Below, piece by piece: positions 49,669 to 59,689 of a stretch of 64,000 nucleotides of DNA. Each line of letters opens with the position of its first letter. Within the stretch, counting starts at the first letter, position 1. The stretch is from an archaeon (GTDB taxonomy: Archaea; Nanobdellota; Nanobdellia; Woesearchaeales; GW2011-AR9): contig JABHQR010000011.1 of NCBI GenBank assembly GCA_018696395.1, positions 62,001 through 126,000 on the forward strand, given 5' to 3'. The notes beneath the pieces were generated by a model, which saw only the letters and a program-made list of their open reading frames with translations, was not told where the DNA came from and did no database searches. The position numbers were made by a program, and so were the translations under genes.

Positions 49669-50643
49669 TTATTCACCTAAATACTCCTTAACCACATCTT
49701 TCTCTGGACAAACAAGTAATCCAATAGAATAATCTCCCCCTTCAACTTCCAGGCCTTGCGCTTCTAAACTTAACTCTACAGTTTCTCTTTGTGTTTGTGT
49801 TTTGATGTAATTTAATGCACGTTGTCTTTGACTGGAAGGTAACCAACTTAAATTTACATTATCTAAACTCATATCGCTGATACTTTCAGAAATGATGTGA
49901 GGATAACCAATGTTCATATCAATTTCAATTGCACCTTCATTGTCTGAGGTATAAGTTCTATCTAACCCTTCAGGAAACAATATACTAGCTTTTGCACTAA
50001 CAGCTATTTCAATACCTGGTGCTGGTGAGGAAGATAAGATTTTTGGTTCCAGTTCAACTTCCCTAATTTCATTTTCAGTTCTGTCTGGAAGATCTTCTCT
50101 ATTAGTTCTGCTTTTAGTATTATTTAACACATAAGCAAATACTGATGATGTCATTTGGTATGAATTGTTTGGATCTCTACCTACTTGAAAATTGTGTGAG
50201 CTAACTGCTTCACATTCATAAATATAATCTTTATATTCTCTAATCATAATTCTTTCTCTGTCCCAACTAACTTTCTCAGTTCTGACTGTTTTCTCAATAT
50301 CTTGTCCTTGAACCATTACAACTAATTTATCATTATCTAAATCTGCAAAATAATTATTAGAAAAAGCGTACCTAAACCTTTGTGTGATATTATCGCTATG
50401 GTCAGTAACTCTTTCATTACTTCTTCTTTCAACCCATTCATACCTTTCACTGATTAAATCAGTTTCAGTAACACTAGGATACTTTTTTAATGGATTATTA
50501 CAAGCTTCTCCTTCAATTTGGCTTTTGTGTGCTCTGTTTCCTTGAGCATTTGTATTACCTAACGCAGCTCCATCAACATTTCCACTCAACCCCAACACAC
50601 CTACAAAAGTTGATCCTAACAATATTTGATTTAATTTATTCAT
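49669..50643 (-). CDS. Secreted uncharacterised protein
   Basis: Signal peptide-like N-terminus; VNLSWLPSSQRQRALNYIKTQ resembles 57601-58506. Confidence 0.55.
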   Translation of the reverse strand: MNKLNQILLGSTFVGVLGLSGNVDGAALGNTNAQGNRAHKSQIEGEACNNPLKKYPSVTETDLISERYEWVERRSNERVTDHSDNITQRFRYAFSNNYFADLDNDKLVVMVQGQDIEKTVRTEKVSWDRERIMIREYKDYIYECEAVSSHNFQVGRDPNNSYQMTSSVFAYVLNNTKSRTNREDLPDRTENEIREVELEPKILSSSPAPGIEIAVSAKASILFPEGLDRTYTSDNEGAIEIDMNIGYPHIISESISDMSLDNVNLSWLPSSQRQRALNYIKTQTQRETVELSLEAQGLEVEGGDYSIGLLVCPEKDVVKEYLGE

Positions 50644-50788
50644 TTTAATTTTTCCCCAAATTTACATATAATCAGAACATAATTCTTCTAATAACAAGTT
50701 ATAACCAAAATTATATTTAAATATTATTGTAATATCTTATCTAGTCAACAAAAAACATTTATAAGCATTAATAATATCTTATTAATAG

Positions 50789-53278
50789 ATGTTGATAAAA
50801 AGGGGATTAAGTCAAAGTAGATGTAATAATAAAGGTCAAGTGACTGTTTTTATAATACTAGGTATAGTTATACTAGCTTCAGTAATGTTTCTCTTATTTA
50901 TTATTAGTCAAACCAGATTGAATCAATTAGAAACTGGGCAAGAACAAATTATCTCTGACAGTTTTAAAGGTGAAAGTTTAAGATTGTACGTTGAAGATTG
51001 TTTAATGGACAGTTTAGAAGATGGTTTAACTCTTATTGGTCAACAAGGAAGATTATGGGACGGTCAACCTGGAAGTACATTAACTTTTGTTGAAGGGGAA
51101 AATGGTCTCAGTTTTACTTTGGGCGAATTTTCACAAGTTTATTATGGTATTACTTACAATGAACAAGATCCAGAAAACAGTTATCCTTGTGAAGAAAATA
51201 TTACCAACTTACCAGACTTTTGTAGGTACGTGACTGGTGATGATGGGAAGTTTGGTACTAAACAAAAACTTACTAAATCTAACGTTGAAAATGATTTGGA
51301 AGATTATATGATTAACGAAAGTGTATTCTGTGTGCAAGAATTGTTGTATGGTGAAAATTCTTTAGTAACTAATGTTTTAACAGAAGATATTGAATTGGAT
51401 GTTAGTTTTGAACCGGATGGAATTATGATAAAAGTTGAATATCCTATTAATATTTACACTGAAGGTAAAAATTATTTTCATATGGAAGATTTTAGTTTTA
51501 TTTACTTATCAGAAATTAGTGATTTTTTAACTAGGGCTGTAACTACTCCCTTAAATTCTGATCAAGGTGATGTGACTTATGTGATTGATGAAGATACTTT
51601 GCAAGAATCGCACATATATGAAGAATTATCTCCAATACTTGTTAGGGAAGAAACTGGTGAAGGTGATAACGTTTTTATCTTTACTTTAGGTTCAGGCATT
51701 ATTTTACAGAACGATGAATATTTGTTTCAGTATGCTGTTCAAAACAGACCACCCGCGTTAGATTATATCTCTCGTGATAGTTGTGGTGGGTACGATTATT
51801 TGGCAATTAATGGATATGAAACTGAATATGGGTTCATAAACATTACACCTAACGCACTTGATCCAGATGATGATAACGTTAGTTATCGATATGATTATTC
51901 TAATTTGTTAAGTGGATATAATGTTTTCATAAATCCTTATGATCATTTTTATATGGATTTAAGTAATTATAATTTAAATCCTGGCTTGTACAATTTCACA
52001 GTTTACGCTGACGATGAACATGGTTTAATGGATTGGCAAGTTGTACGTGTCTTGCTTGATAGAAATATGGAAGTTAATATTAGTATTGCTACGCCTTACG
52101 AAACTTTTACTTCTGGTCAAGCGATATTATCTATCGAAGATCCAGTGTTCATTAACATTACTGCTCCGGAAAGTTCTGTTGACGAAGAAACTTTCGAAAT
52201 GTTAATTTTGGATTATGAAGGTAACAATGATGAGAATTTTAGTTTAACAATTCCTTACTTTGAACCGGGGGAACAATGTTTAAGTTTGCCTAATGTTGCG
52301 GGGGAAGGCGGTTTAAGTTGCGATTTGGAAGAATACAGTGATGGTGTGGCAGTAGGTTCTAACATAGAAGGTTGGGATACTAATTTTTTACAAACATTAG
52401 ATTTACCTTACTTCCAACAATTAACTGATACTGGTGTGATGGAAATAACATTTACTGCAAATTATTGTTCGCAATATCAACAAGAACGTGATGATTCGAT
52501 TAAAGTTAAAGTGCAGGAATGTATTGATTGGCCTGGTGTACCCCTTCATCCGTATCCATATGTTCCTGGAAAAACTTATCATAATTATGTTTATGTTGAT
52601 TCTAGTACTGATGAACTAAAGTTAGATTCAGTAAATCATGAACCAGTGGAAGAAGAAATAAATCCTTTCCTAGCAAGGCATGAATGTTGTGCAAGTGATG
52701 GAACTTATGAACCAACTTCTACCATCTGTTACCAAAGTGAACCTGGTTGTTATAATAAGTTAGGCAATGGTTATTTTTATTCTGATTATGAAACTGGTTA
52801 TGTTTTAGAAGAACACTACATCAATTGTAGTGGTGATCGAGGTAATATCTGTGATGGTGATTCTAATTATCAATTAGCGGGAGGAGAATTAAGGTGTGGT
52901 CATTATGGTGAAAATCAGTGTGATAAAGTAAGTCCTAAATGTGAAGATGATCTAGCATGGGGTTACAGAGATTCAAATGATGATGGTCAGAATGATTATT
53001 GGTGTCATGGAAAGATGGGATGTGAAATGGCTTGTACGAGTGCTGTTGTATATGTGGGTGATTATTACACAACCCCTGGTCATGATGAAGAAATTAATAA
53101 ATGGGCTATAGAAACATTTGCAACTTCTGATTCTGAGAGTGATTTAGTTCCAGGTAAATTTAATTTTAGATGTGGTTGTTATGATTCAGATGTTGATGTT
53201 GGTGATTATTGTGATTCTAATATGGACGGTTTGTTTAGTGGTTACTGTAATCAAAATGGAGAATGCTCGGAGAGTTAA
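50789..53278 (+). CDS. Large secreted/membrane-anchored protein, paralogue of 39115-41562
   Basis: NNKGQVTVFIILGIVIL; YVEDCLMDSLEDGLTLIGQQGRLW; Cys-rich C-terminus. Confidence 0.75.
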   Translation: MLIKRGLSQSRCNNKGQVTVFIILGIVILASVMFLLFIISQTRLNQLETGQEQIISDSFKGESLRLYVEDCLMDSLEDGLTLIGQQGRLWDGQPGSTLTFVEGENGLSFTLGEFSQVYYGITYNEQDPENSYPCEENITNLPDFCRYVTGDDGKFGTKQKLTKSNVENDLEDYMINESVFCVQELLYGENSLVTNVLTEDIELDVSFEPDGIMIKVEYPINIYTEGKNYFHMEDFSFIYLSEISDFLTRAVTTPLNSDQGDVTYVIDEDTLQESHIYEELSPILVREETGEGDNVFIFTLGSGIILQNDEYLFQYAVQNRPPALDYISRDSCGGYDYLAINGYETEYGFINITPNALDPDDDNVSYRYDYSNLLSGYNVFINPYDHFYMDLSNYNLNPGLYNFTVYADDEHGLMDWQVVRVLLDRNMEVNISIATPYETFTSGQAILSIEDPVFINITAPESSVDEETFEMLILDYEGNNDENFSLTIPYFEPGEQCLSLPNVAGEGGLSCDLEEYSDGVAVGSNIEGWDTNFLQTLDLPYFQQLTDTGVMEITFTANYCSQYQQERDDSIKVKVQECIDWPGVPLHPYPYVPGKTYHNYVYVDSSTDELKLDSVNHEPVEEEINPFLARHECCASDGTYEPTSTICYQSEPGCYNKLGNGYFYSDYETGYVLEEHYINCSGDRGNICDGDSNYQLAGGELRCGHYGENQCDKVSPKCEDDLAWGYRDSNDDGQNDYWCHGKMGCEMACTSAVVYVGDYYTTPGHDEEINKWAIETFATSDSESDLVPGKFNFRCGCYDSDVDVGDYCDSNMDGLFSGYCNQNGECSES

Positions 53279-54492
53279 TTATTATCCAATAAAACATAAT
53301 TTGATTCTAAACCTTCTGAACATTGCAAACCTATTACAACATAACTTACTTCTTGAGGTGTGATATTACAATTAGGTTCATTAAATACTTCTTCTCCATT
53401 TAAGTAGCCTTTAGAACCTGTTTCTCCAATTTGTAATTCTAATTCTTTAAATGAGTCTCCTAAATCAATATCTCCTTCAAAATAATCTTCTTCAGTAGAA
53501 CAAATAATTGAATTGTTATTGTTAATTCCAAAATTAAACGAAGAAGTATAATCTGATTTCAATCCAGTAAATCCTATTTTAGCATTACTATTACTATTAA
53601 CTCTTACTGGGCTTTTAAGATATATTGTTTCCCCGCTAAAATTAATTTCGCCAGTCTGAATTCCGCCTACTTCCAAAAATAGATAACCATCATTAAGATT
53701 GTACTCCCCTGCAACCTGAGGCCATTTCCCGCTATCCAACGCACTTCCATTAAAATCATCACAAAACAATTCATCACCAGTACACACATCCACACTCTCG
53801 CAAGGTTCTTCTCGGCATACTAACAGTTCTGACATTGTCCAGTTGTTAGCTACATAATAATCGAAATAGTCACACTTATCAACCAATTCATAATCTGCTA
53901 AAATGTCGGCAATAAGTTCAAGTTGATCTTTGATACTTTCCATCTTACTAACAAATTCATAACCTGCTTGTCCACTGGTAAGTCCTGCACCGATTTTCAA
54001 AACTTTCATTGCATTATCTGCTTGAGCTTCTAGTTCTTCTTTAGAATAACAACCTAAATATTGATACTCATCAAAACTTCCATCTTCAATAGATTCTGAC
54101 CATTCGTCTAACGCAGAAACATCGTCAGGATTACTTTCGTGGATAGAATCCCAATATACTAAATTGTCAGACTTGGCAAACAATTCTAAGTCTAATCCGG
54201 AATTGTGATCTCTACATTTAAAATTTTCAAAATAATTTCCATTAGGGTCAGAAACAGAAAATGCTTCAAACCTGTTACTGTCAGCAAAAGTTACCAAAAC
54301 TCCTTCGATTGGTTGTTCAGTTTCAGAATCGAAAATGTATACAGGAACATCTTCTTTAGATTGATCATCGTAATGGTTAGCGATACCTTGAGAATTGGTA
54401 GTTGCTTCTTTAACAAGAATTTCAAGATCTTGATTGCTAGGATCTTTACAATTGATTGCAGTTAATGCCAGTAATGGAATGTATTTTTTCAT
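53275..54492 (-). CDS. Secreted protein with LamG/concanavalin-like C-terminal domain
   Basis: Start reassigned to MKKYIPLLALTAINC; DDFNGSALDSGKW...INFSGETIYLKSPVRV...SFNFGINNNNS. Confidence 0.6.
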   Translation of the reverse strand: MKKYIPLLALTAINCKDPSNQDLEILVKEATTNSQGIANHYDDQSKEDVPVYIFDSETEQPIEGVLVTFADSNRFEAFSVSDPNGNYFENFKCRDHNSGLDLELFAKSDNLVYWDSIHESNPDDVSALDEWSESIEDGSFDEYQYLGCYSKEELEAQADNAMKVLKIGAGLTSGQAGYEFVSKMESIKDQLELIADILADYELVDKCDYFDYYVANNWTMSELLVCREEPCESVDVCTGDELFCDDFNGSALDSGKWPQVAGEYNLNDGYLFLEVGGIQTGEINFSGETIYLKSPVRVNSNSNAKIGFTGLKSDYTSSFNFGINNNNSIICSTEEDYFEGDIDLGDSFKELELQIGETGSKGYLNGEEVFNEPNCNITPQEVSYVVIGLQCSEGLESNYVLLDNN

Positions 54493-54554
54493 GAGTTTCA
54501 CCTTTACTACTTGAAAGTGTGAATTTTTATTTAAATATTGTGGTGGGAAATGAA

Positions 54555-54570
54555 TTGAACATATGTTCAA
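54555..54570. promoter_or_regulatory. 16-bp perfect palindrome TTGAACATATGTTCAA in divergent intergenic region
   Basis: Self-complementary sequence followed by another CATATG. Confidence 0.4.
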
Positions 54571-54663
54571 CATATGTGTCGTATAATACTATATGGCTTA
54601 ATTATTTATACCTCTTAGATAGATTTAGATCATTTTAAACAAATGAGGGGTTAAAAAACAAAA

Positions 54664-55005
54664 ATGGTTGAAGCATTAGAAAGAATGTTAGAATTAGTTC
54701 CTAAAATTGGGACAACACGAGAATATAACACTATTGACATTTTAACAAGTGGATATTCTCAAATGGATTGTGGTAAGTGTGGTTTTTTCTGTCATCACGA
54801 TAGGTATCATATGGATCAAAGTGATTTTGGTCAAATTAAACCAACTCCAATTGGTGGTGTAATACCTTATGGGAATTTGACTGAATTAGGGGGAGATGTG
54901 CACGATACATTTAAAAATGATCGTTATGATAATATTTATGGTGGTCATACTACAATTAAATTGCCTGAAGTAAAACCATTAAGAATACCTTGGAAAGATG
55001 ATTAA
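54664..55005 (+). CDS. Small uncharacterised protein with CGKCGFFC motif
   Basis: Intact ORF. Confidence 0.5.
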   Translation: MVEALERMLELVPKIGTTREYNTIDILTSGYSQMDCGKCGFFCHHDRYHMDQSDFGQIKPTPIGGVIPYGNLTELGGDVHDTFKNDRYDNIYGGHTTIKLPEVKPLRIPWKDD

Positions 55006-55324
55006 ACTTAAATTAATTGGATTAGGAAATAATGGGTATTGGAATTATTTTATATTTCAAAAGGATAATCATTTCTTATCTATTTTTCCAACATTATTAG
55101 AAAAGCTAGATCTAAGCAAAACTAGTTCTTTACATGAATTTGTAGAAGAGAAATATGATATTAATGAAAAAGTAGACTTATTAGAACAAACTCAAAACCA
55201 ATCTTATGATTTAGAAATATTTTACGGAAAAGACAAAATAATCGTAGTGATTAGAACTGAAGAAAAAAATAGAGAAGATGTTCTTGATAAAATAAAAGAT
55301 ATCTCTGAATTTAAAGGATTTTAA
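54998..55324 (+). CDS. Small uncharacterised protein
   Basis: ORF overlaps previous stop by 8 nt. Confidence 0.5.
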   Translation: MIKLKLIGLGNNGYWNYFIFQKDNHFLSIFPTLLEKLDLSKTSSLHEFVEEKYDINEKVDLLEQTQNQSYDLEIFYGKDKIIVVIRTEEKNREDVLDKIKDISEFKGF

Positions 55325-55336
55325 ATCTTAAATAAA

Positions 55337-55918
55337 ATGTTAGATCATTACCTGCCAGAAAGTTCTTCATTAATTATTCATAGTTCTGACTCTTGGTTAA
55401 GATTCATTAAACATAGAAAATCTAACAAAAATTTAGATGGGACTTATTTACCAAGAACGTTAACTGCTCACCTAAAAGAAGATACACCTTATTTTGAAAT
55501 TAATAAATTCCATGAGTATTATGGACATGGTGGTTTTTGTGAACATTCTCAAATTGGAGATAGAATTGTTCAGTATGAATTAGAACTTAAAGAAATTGAA
55601 AAACAAATTATTGGGTCTGATAAGTTTCAAGATAATTCATCATTCAAATTATCAAAAAATCATCAACAATTTAATCAATATGTTACATTAAGAAAAGAGT
55701 TTGATAATTATTTTAATCAGCATCATAATTATTATGAAGGTTATGCTTATTGGTTAGAAAAATATTTTTCATTAGAATCTGGTTTGGGTGAATTATATCA
55801 AATAAGGGAAAGAACATTCATTGAACCATTTTATTTACAATTAGTTGCTTCTTTCAATGATTTTGTTAAGAAAAATTCTATCAATGCTTTGTTGGACAAG
55901 ATGGGTTTTTTAGTTTAA
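55337..55918 (+). CDS. Uncharacterised protein
   Basis: Intact ORF in same operon; HEYYGHGGFCEHS. Confidence 0.5.
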   Translation: MLDHYLPESSSLIIHSSDSWLRFIKHRKSNKNLDGTYLPRTLTAHLKEDTPYFEINKFHEYYGHGGFCEHSQIGDRIVQYELELKEIEKQIIGSDKFQDNSSFKLSKNHQQFNQYVTLRKEFDNYFNQHHNYYEGYAYWLEKYFSLESGLGELYQIRERTFIEPFYLQLVASFNDFVKKNSINALLDKMGFLV

Positions 55919-56083
55919 TTCTATCACTAACTTAACCTTTTCCCCAACTTGTAATTTACAATTCACTTCTCTGCCTTCAAAGAATCCTTCTGCATGTCTT
56001 AGGTGTTTGATTAAGTACAAATAAGGCACGCCTTTTTTTACTTGAACTTTCCTAGTAAATTCAAATATAGTTTTATCGATCAA
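55910..56083 (-). CDS. Small protein, 57 aa, TTG start, absent from ORF track
   Basis: SD-like AGGAGG then TTG: (M)IDKTIFEFTRKVQVKKGVPYLYLIKHLRHAEGFFEGREVNCKLQVGEKVKLVIELN. Confidence 0.5.
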   Translation of the reverse strand: MIDKTIFEFTRKVQVKKGVPYLYLIKHLRHAEGFFEGREVNCKLQVGEKVKLVIELN

Positions 56084-56106
56084 ATAGCCCTCCTCTTCTT
56101 AGGCTA

Positions 56107-56236
56107 TCACCCCATTTTTTTTACAAAAGCTCTGATTACAGTATATTTAGCTTCACCATCTTCACTGATTCTTGAAGGAACTTCTTTAAGATAAACAAGA
56201 TAATTTTCATTTGTTAACTTTTTTTACTTGGATTTT
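56107..56236 (-). pseudogene. Degraded relative of adjacent small protein, apparent homopolymer frameshift
   Basis: KIQVKK / LTNENYLVYLKEVPSRISEDGEAKYTVIRAFVKKMG aligns by eye with KVQVKKGVPYLYLIKHL of neighbour; no start in frame. Confidence 0.4.
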
Positions 56237-56237
56237 T

Positions 56238-56564
56238 TTAATTAAACTTAATCTCAAATGGGTCATGGCAAGAGTCGTAAAGTCTAACACCTATAGGGTG
56301 ATCATTATCTAAATGCCAAGTACATACCATATATTCATTTCCATAACTACAATCTACTTGATCAGCTTTACAATCATGATTTTTTGTAATCAAATACATC
56401 CCATAAATTGTTTCTGGTGCAGCAACTGTAACATCATAATTACTTAATGTTGTATGTTCAACATTATAATAAATTTCGTTAATAATTGGATTTTCTGTAT
56501 CGCAAACATTTTCTTTGCATCCAATTGTTAATGCTAATAATCCCATTAATAGTTTTTCTTTCAT
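56238..56564 (-). CDS. Small putative lipoprotein
   Basis: MKEKLLMGLLALTIGC lipobox-like. Confidence 0.55.
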   Translation of the reverse strand: MKEKLLMGLLALTIGCKENVCDTENPIINEIYYNVEHTTLSNYDVTVAAPETIYGMYLITKNHDCKADQVDCSYGNEYMVCTWHLDNDHPIGVRLYDSCHDPFEIKFN

Positions 56565-56587
56565 TTTTATCTCGTTAATTTAATGTT

Positions 56588-57547
56588 TTATAATTGATCT
56601 AATAAAGAAGAAGTTAATTTTCCAGTAACCAATTTGATAGTTCCATTTTTTAAGTTTCTATCAATTTCAGGATAGGAAACATTTTTTAGTCTAGCATGCA
56701 TTAGGTATAATAAATCATGAGCATAAGTTACATTTCCATCCCAACCAAAACCATCTCTTAATTGCCAAGATTCTTTTGTTAATTTTTCATATTCTGATAA
56801 GTGATTATATAAGAATGCTCTAAGGATTTTAGGAGCATTTTCTGAATCAGGAGATTCAAAATGAATTGAAAATAAAGTAAACAGTTCATTAATATATCTT
56901 TTTGCTAAATTAAACTTTTTCCTGAATATTAACCCTTCAACAATATGTTGGTACCAAAGGAAAAGGAAAAGTAAAGCTTCAGGGAGGTGAGGGATTGTAA
57001 GAATTTCATCATATTTTTTTTCAATTACTTTTATGATTGGATATAAACTTGTACTTTTAGGGCCAGAATAGTATGTTTTTATCCATCTACCCATATCATC
57101 TTGGTCCATTTGAAGTAATCTTTGACCTAAATCTTGCCAATCTGTCTTTGGTGAAACTCCTGCTAATTCACAGATTTCAATATAAATAGGAGATTCTGTG
57201 TAATCTCTTTTTTTAATTAGTTCATCTAACTTTTCAGAAATTTGCTCTTCCTCACCAACAAAGATTGATAATTTTTCTAAATGTCTATCTTTTAATTCAG
57301 AAACTTCTTTTTTGTAAATTGCTTGTAATTCAGCAAGTAGAACATAAATTTTTGATTTTTCTTGATGTGATAATTCTTTATTTTTTCTAACTCTTTTGTA
57401 AATGTTTCTTTCTAATTTTCTTAACTGTTCAATTAATTGTTTAATTTGTTCTTCATTTTTTGATTTAATAGCATTCAATAAAGAAATGGAGTTTGCTCTA
57501 ACTGTTTTTATTAAATCAATTATCACTTTTTCTTTATTAGTTACCAT
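56588..57547 (-). CDS. Uncharacterised helical protein
   Basis: Intact ORF. Confidence 0.6.
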   Translation of the reverse strand: MVTNKEKVIIDLIKTVRANSISLLNAIKSKNEEQIKQLIEQLRKLERNIYKRVRKNKELSHQEKSKIYVLLAELQAIYKKEVSELKDRHLEKLSIFVGEEEQISEKLDELIKKRDYTESPIYIEICELAGVSPKTDWQDLGQRLLQMDQDDMGRWIKTYYSGPKSTSLYPIIKVIEKKYDEILTIPHLPEALLFLFLWYQHIVEGLIFRKKFNLAKRYINELFTLFSIHFESPDSENAPKILRAFLYNHLSEYEKLTKESWQLRDGFGWDGNVTYAHDLLYLMHARLKNVSYPEIDRNLKNGTIKLVTGKLTSSLLDQL

Positions 57548-57600
57548 TTTTTTTAATTTTGGTTGATAATAATATAAATAATCTTCTATAATAGCCTAAC

Positions 57601-58506
57601 TTAATCTCCCTTAACTAACTTTTGTTTTGTATTACAATATTTTCTAACTGAGCCCATACTCGGTCCAATGAAAACTGGAATGGTATAAGATTTATGGTCT
57701 AGTTCGGTTAAATAATCTGAGGGGTTATTTAGTTTTGTTCTAACATAAATTTCCATATCGATTTGTTCTGCTTGAGAAATAATCGCTTGTTTAGCTATAT
57801 CTTTACAACTTTCATCTAACCAAGATAAATCAACTTTATTTTCAATACTATCTTTTTCTGAGGTGAATATAACTGGATATTGTGATGGATATTCAAATGT
57901 AACATGTCCTTCCAGGCTTTGATATTGGCCACTGAAGTTCAAACTAGTTTCAATCATAATCTGAACATCAACTTCTTCAGAAGACCTTGATTCTAAAATT
58001 TCCCCATACAAAAAGATTTCTCTTTGAGCTAAATTATGCCATAAGATTTGTTCATCAATAAAATGTGATGGGTTAATTGATTTTAAAAATTCATAACTAA
58101 TGGTGTGTTCTGTATATTTCTCTTCTGATTCTAAAACATTAACATTATCTAAATCTAAGGTGTACATAACAACTTCTTCAATGTTATAAACTTCAACGAC
58201 ATCTTCAATATTAACTCCAAATCTGACTAAATTTAGATCATAATTTACTGCAATAGAATCTGATAATTGATGTCTCGGATGTTCTCTTGTTTCTAAACTG
58301 GTTCTTATTACTTTGGTCCAAGTAGCACGATTATCATAAATTCTAACTTCTGGTGAGTTTTCATCTAACATTTTCAATGTAGGGTAATAAATTACTTCTT
58401 GGTTTGAACCTTTTTGAGTTAAATAATAAGTATAATCAGAATTAAAATTATCAGAATTCATTCCTACTGTAAGTAATAATGTGGTTAAAGTTTTTTGTTT
58501 TAACAT
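57601..58506 (-). CDS. Secreted uncharacterised protein
   Basis: Weak resemblance to 49669-50643 (VDLSWLDESCKDIAKQAIISQ). Confidence 0.55.
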   Translation of the reverse strand: MLKQKTLTTLLLTVGMNSDNFNSDYTYYLTQKGSNQEVIYYPTLKMLDENSPEVRIYDNRATWTKVIRTSLETREHPRHQLSDSIAVNYDLNLVRFGVNIEDVVEVYNIEEVVMYTLDLDNVNVLESEEKYTEHTISYEFLKSINPSHFIDEQILWHNLAQREIFLYGEILESRSSEEVDVQIMIETSLNFSGQYQSLEGHVTFEYPSQYPVIFTSEKDSIENKVDLSWLDESCKDIAKQAIISQAEQIDMEIYVRTKLNNPSDYLTELDHKSYTIPVFIGPSMGSVRKYCNTKQKLVKGD

Positions 58507-58611
58507 TTTAGTTATGTTTTAAATTAATAGCTATTATTAAATACTTTTGAAATTAATGTAATAAGTTGAATTAAGAAAAATAATCTATCACCATAATCAC
58601 CTCTTTTGTGA

Positions 58612-59634
58612 TCATATCACCAATTTTTTTGGTATGGTAAAACAGAAACATGCTCCAGATGGAACTGGTTCTACCCATACTTGGCCTCCTCTCCCTATAA
58701 CTCTATCTTTAATTCCCGATAAACCTAATCCTTCTGATGTGCCAAAATTACATAACATACTATTAGCGTTACTATACTCTGTTTTAACTCCATTTTCAAA
58801 TACTAACTGTAATCTCTGATAATCACTTAATTGAGTTCCATAGGAAATAATCCCCTCTTCAATTGCAGATTGGTAAATTGCGAAGGGGTTAATTCCTTTT
58901 CCATTATCTATAACTGAGACTTTATAATCTTGAAATTGTTTTCTTTCTTCAAATTGAATTCTTATCTTTGATGCTCGAGAATGTTTGATTGCATTACCGA
59001 TTAAACTGTTAAGTGTTGAACCATAACTTAACCGAGTTATTAATTCATTTTTAGTATTATGAAAAGTTATTCCATTATTTTCAAATACTTCATTATTAAG
59101 ACCATAAGTTAAATTTAAAAATTGATGAAAATAAAATCCTTCATTTTCTTGACAATTGAATATTTCACTAAGAGTAAATTTCAAGCAACCTTTAGCAGAT
59201 TTTAGTTTAGAATAATATGAATTTAATTTTGGATGTGAACCATTTATTTGAACTTCAGTAATTGGATATATTGATTTCATAAATAATTCTTCCATTGTAG
59301 TTAAATTTTTTTCAAGTTCATTAGGGCCACTTTTTCTAATTTCATTAATTTGTAAAGAAAGATTATGTATGGTTGTACCTAAGTCTAATGTTTCTTCTAA
59401 AAGTAATTCAATGCCTAAAATATTTTTAGTGTTTTCATTTCCCTTAATGTTTGTTTCAATTAAGTCAGAATATCCTAATAACATATGCATCGGTTGAACT
59501 ATCTCATGTCTTAATTTTCTAAAAAGATCAAATCTACTTTCTTCAGGTAAACTTAGAAAATAATCTTTAATCCCACAATCTTTGTCCATTCTATTTATTT
59601 GATTTTTTAATTTCTTTTTAAATGTTTCTAGCAA
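58612..59634 (-). CDS. Histidine kinase-like protein (HisKA-like plus HATPase_c)
   Basis: RHEIVQPMHMLLGYSDLIE; LNSLIGNAIKHSRASKI; VIDNGKGI; GTSEGLGLSGIK. Confidence 0.85.
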   Translation of the reverse strand: MLETFKKKLKNQINRMDKDCGIKDYFLSLPEESRFDLFRKLRHEIVQPMHMLLGYSDLIETNIKGNENTKNILGIELLLEETLDLGTTIHNLSLQINEIRKSGPNELEKNLTTMEELFMKSIYPITEVQINGSHPKLNSYYSKLKSAKGCLKFTLSEIFNCQENEGFYFHQFLNLTYGLNNEVFENNGITFHNTKNELITRLSYGSTLNSLIGNAIKHSRASKIRIQFEERKQFQDYKVSVIDNGKGINPFAIYQSAIEEGIISYGTQLSDYQRLQLVFENGVKTEYSNANSMLCNFGTSEGLGLSGIKDRVIGRGGQVWVEPVPSGACFCFTIPKKLVI

Positions 59635-59689
59635 TACTACTTTGAAGTTGTCACATTAATTTATTTAGTGATAAAATATTAATCAATAT

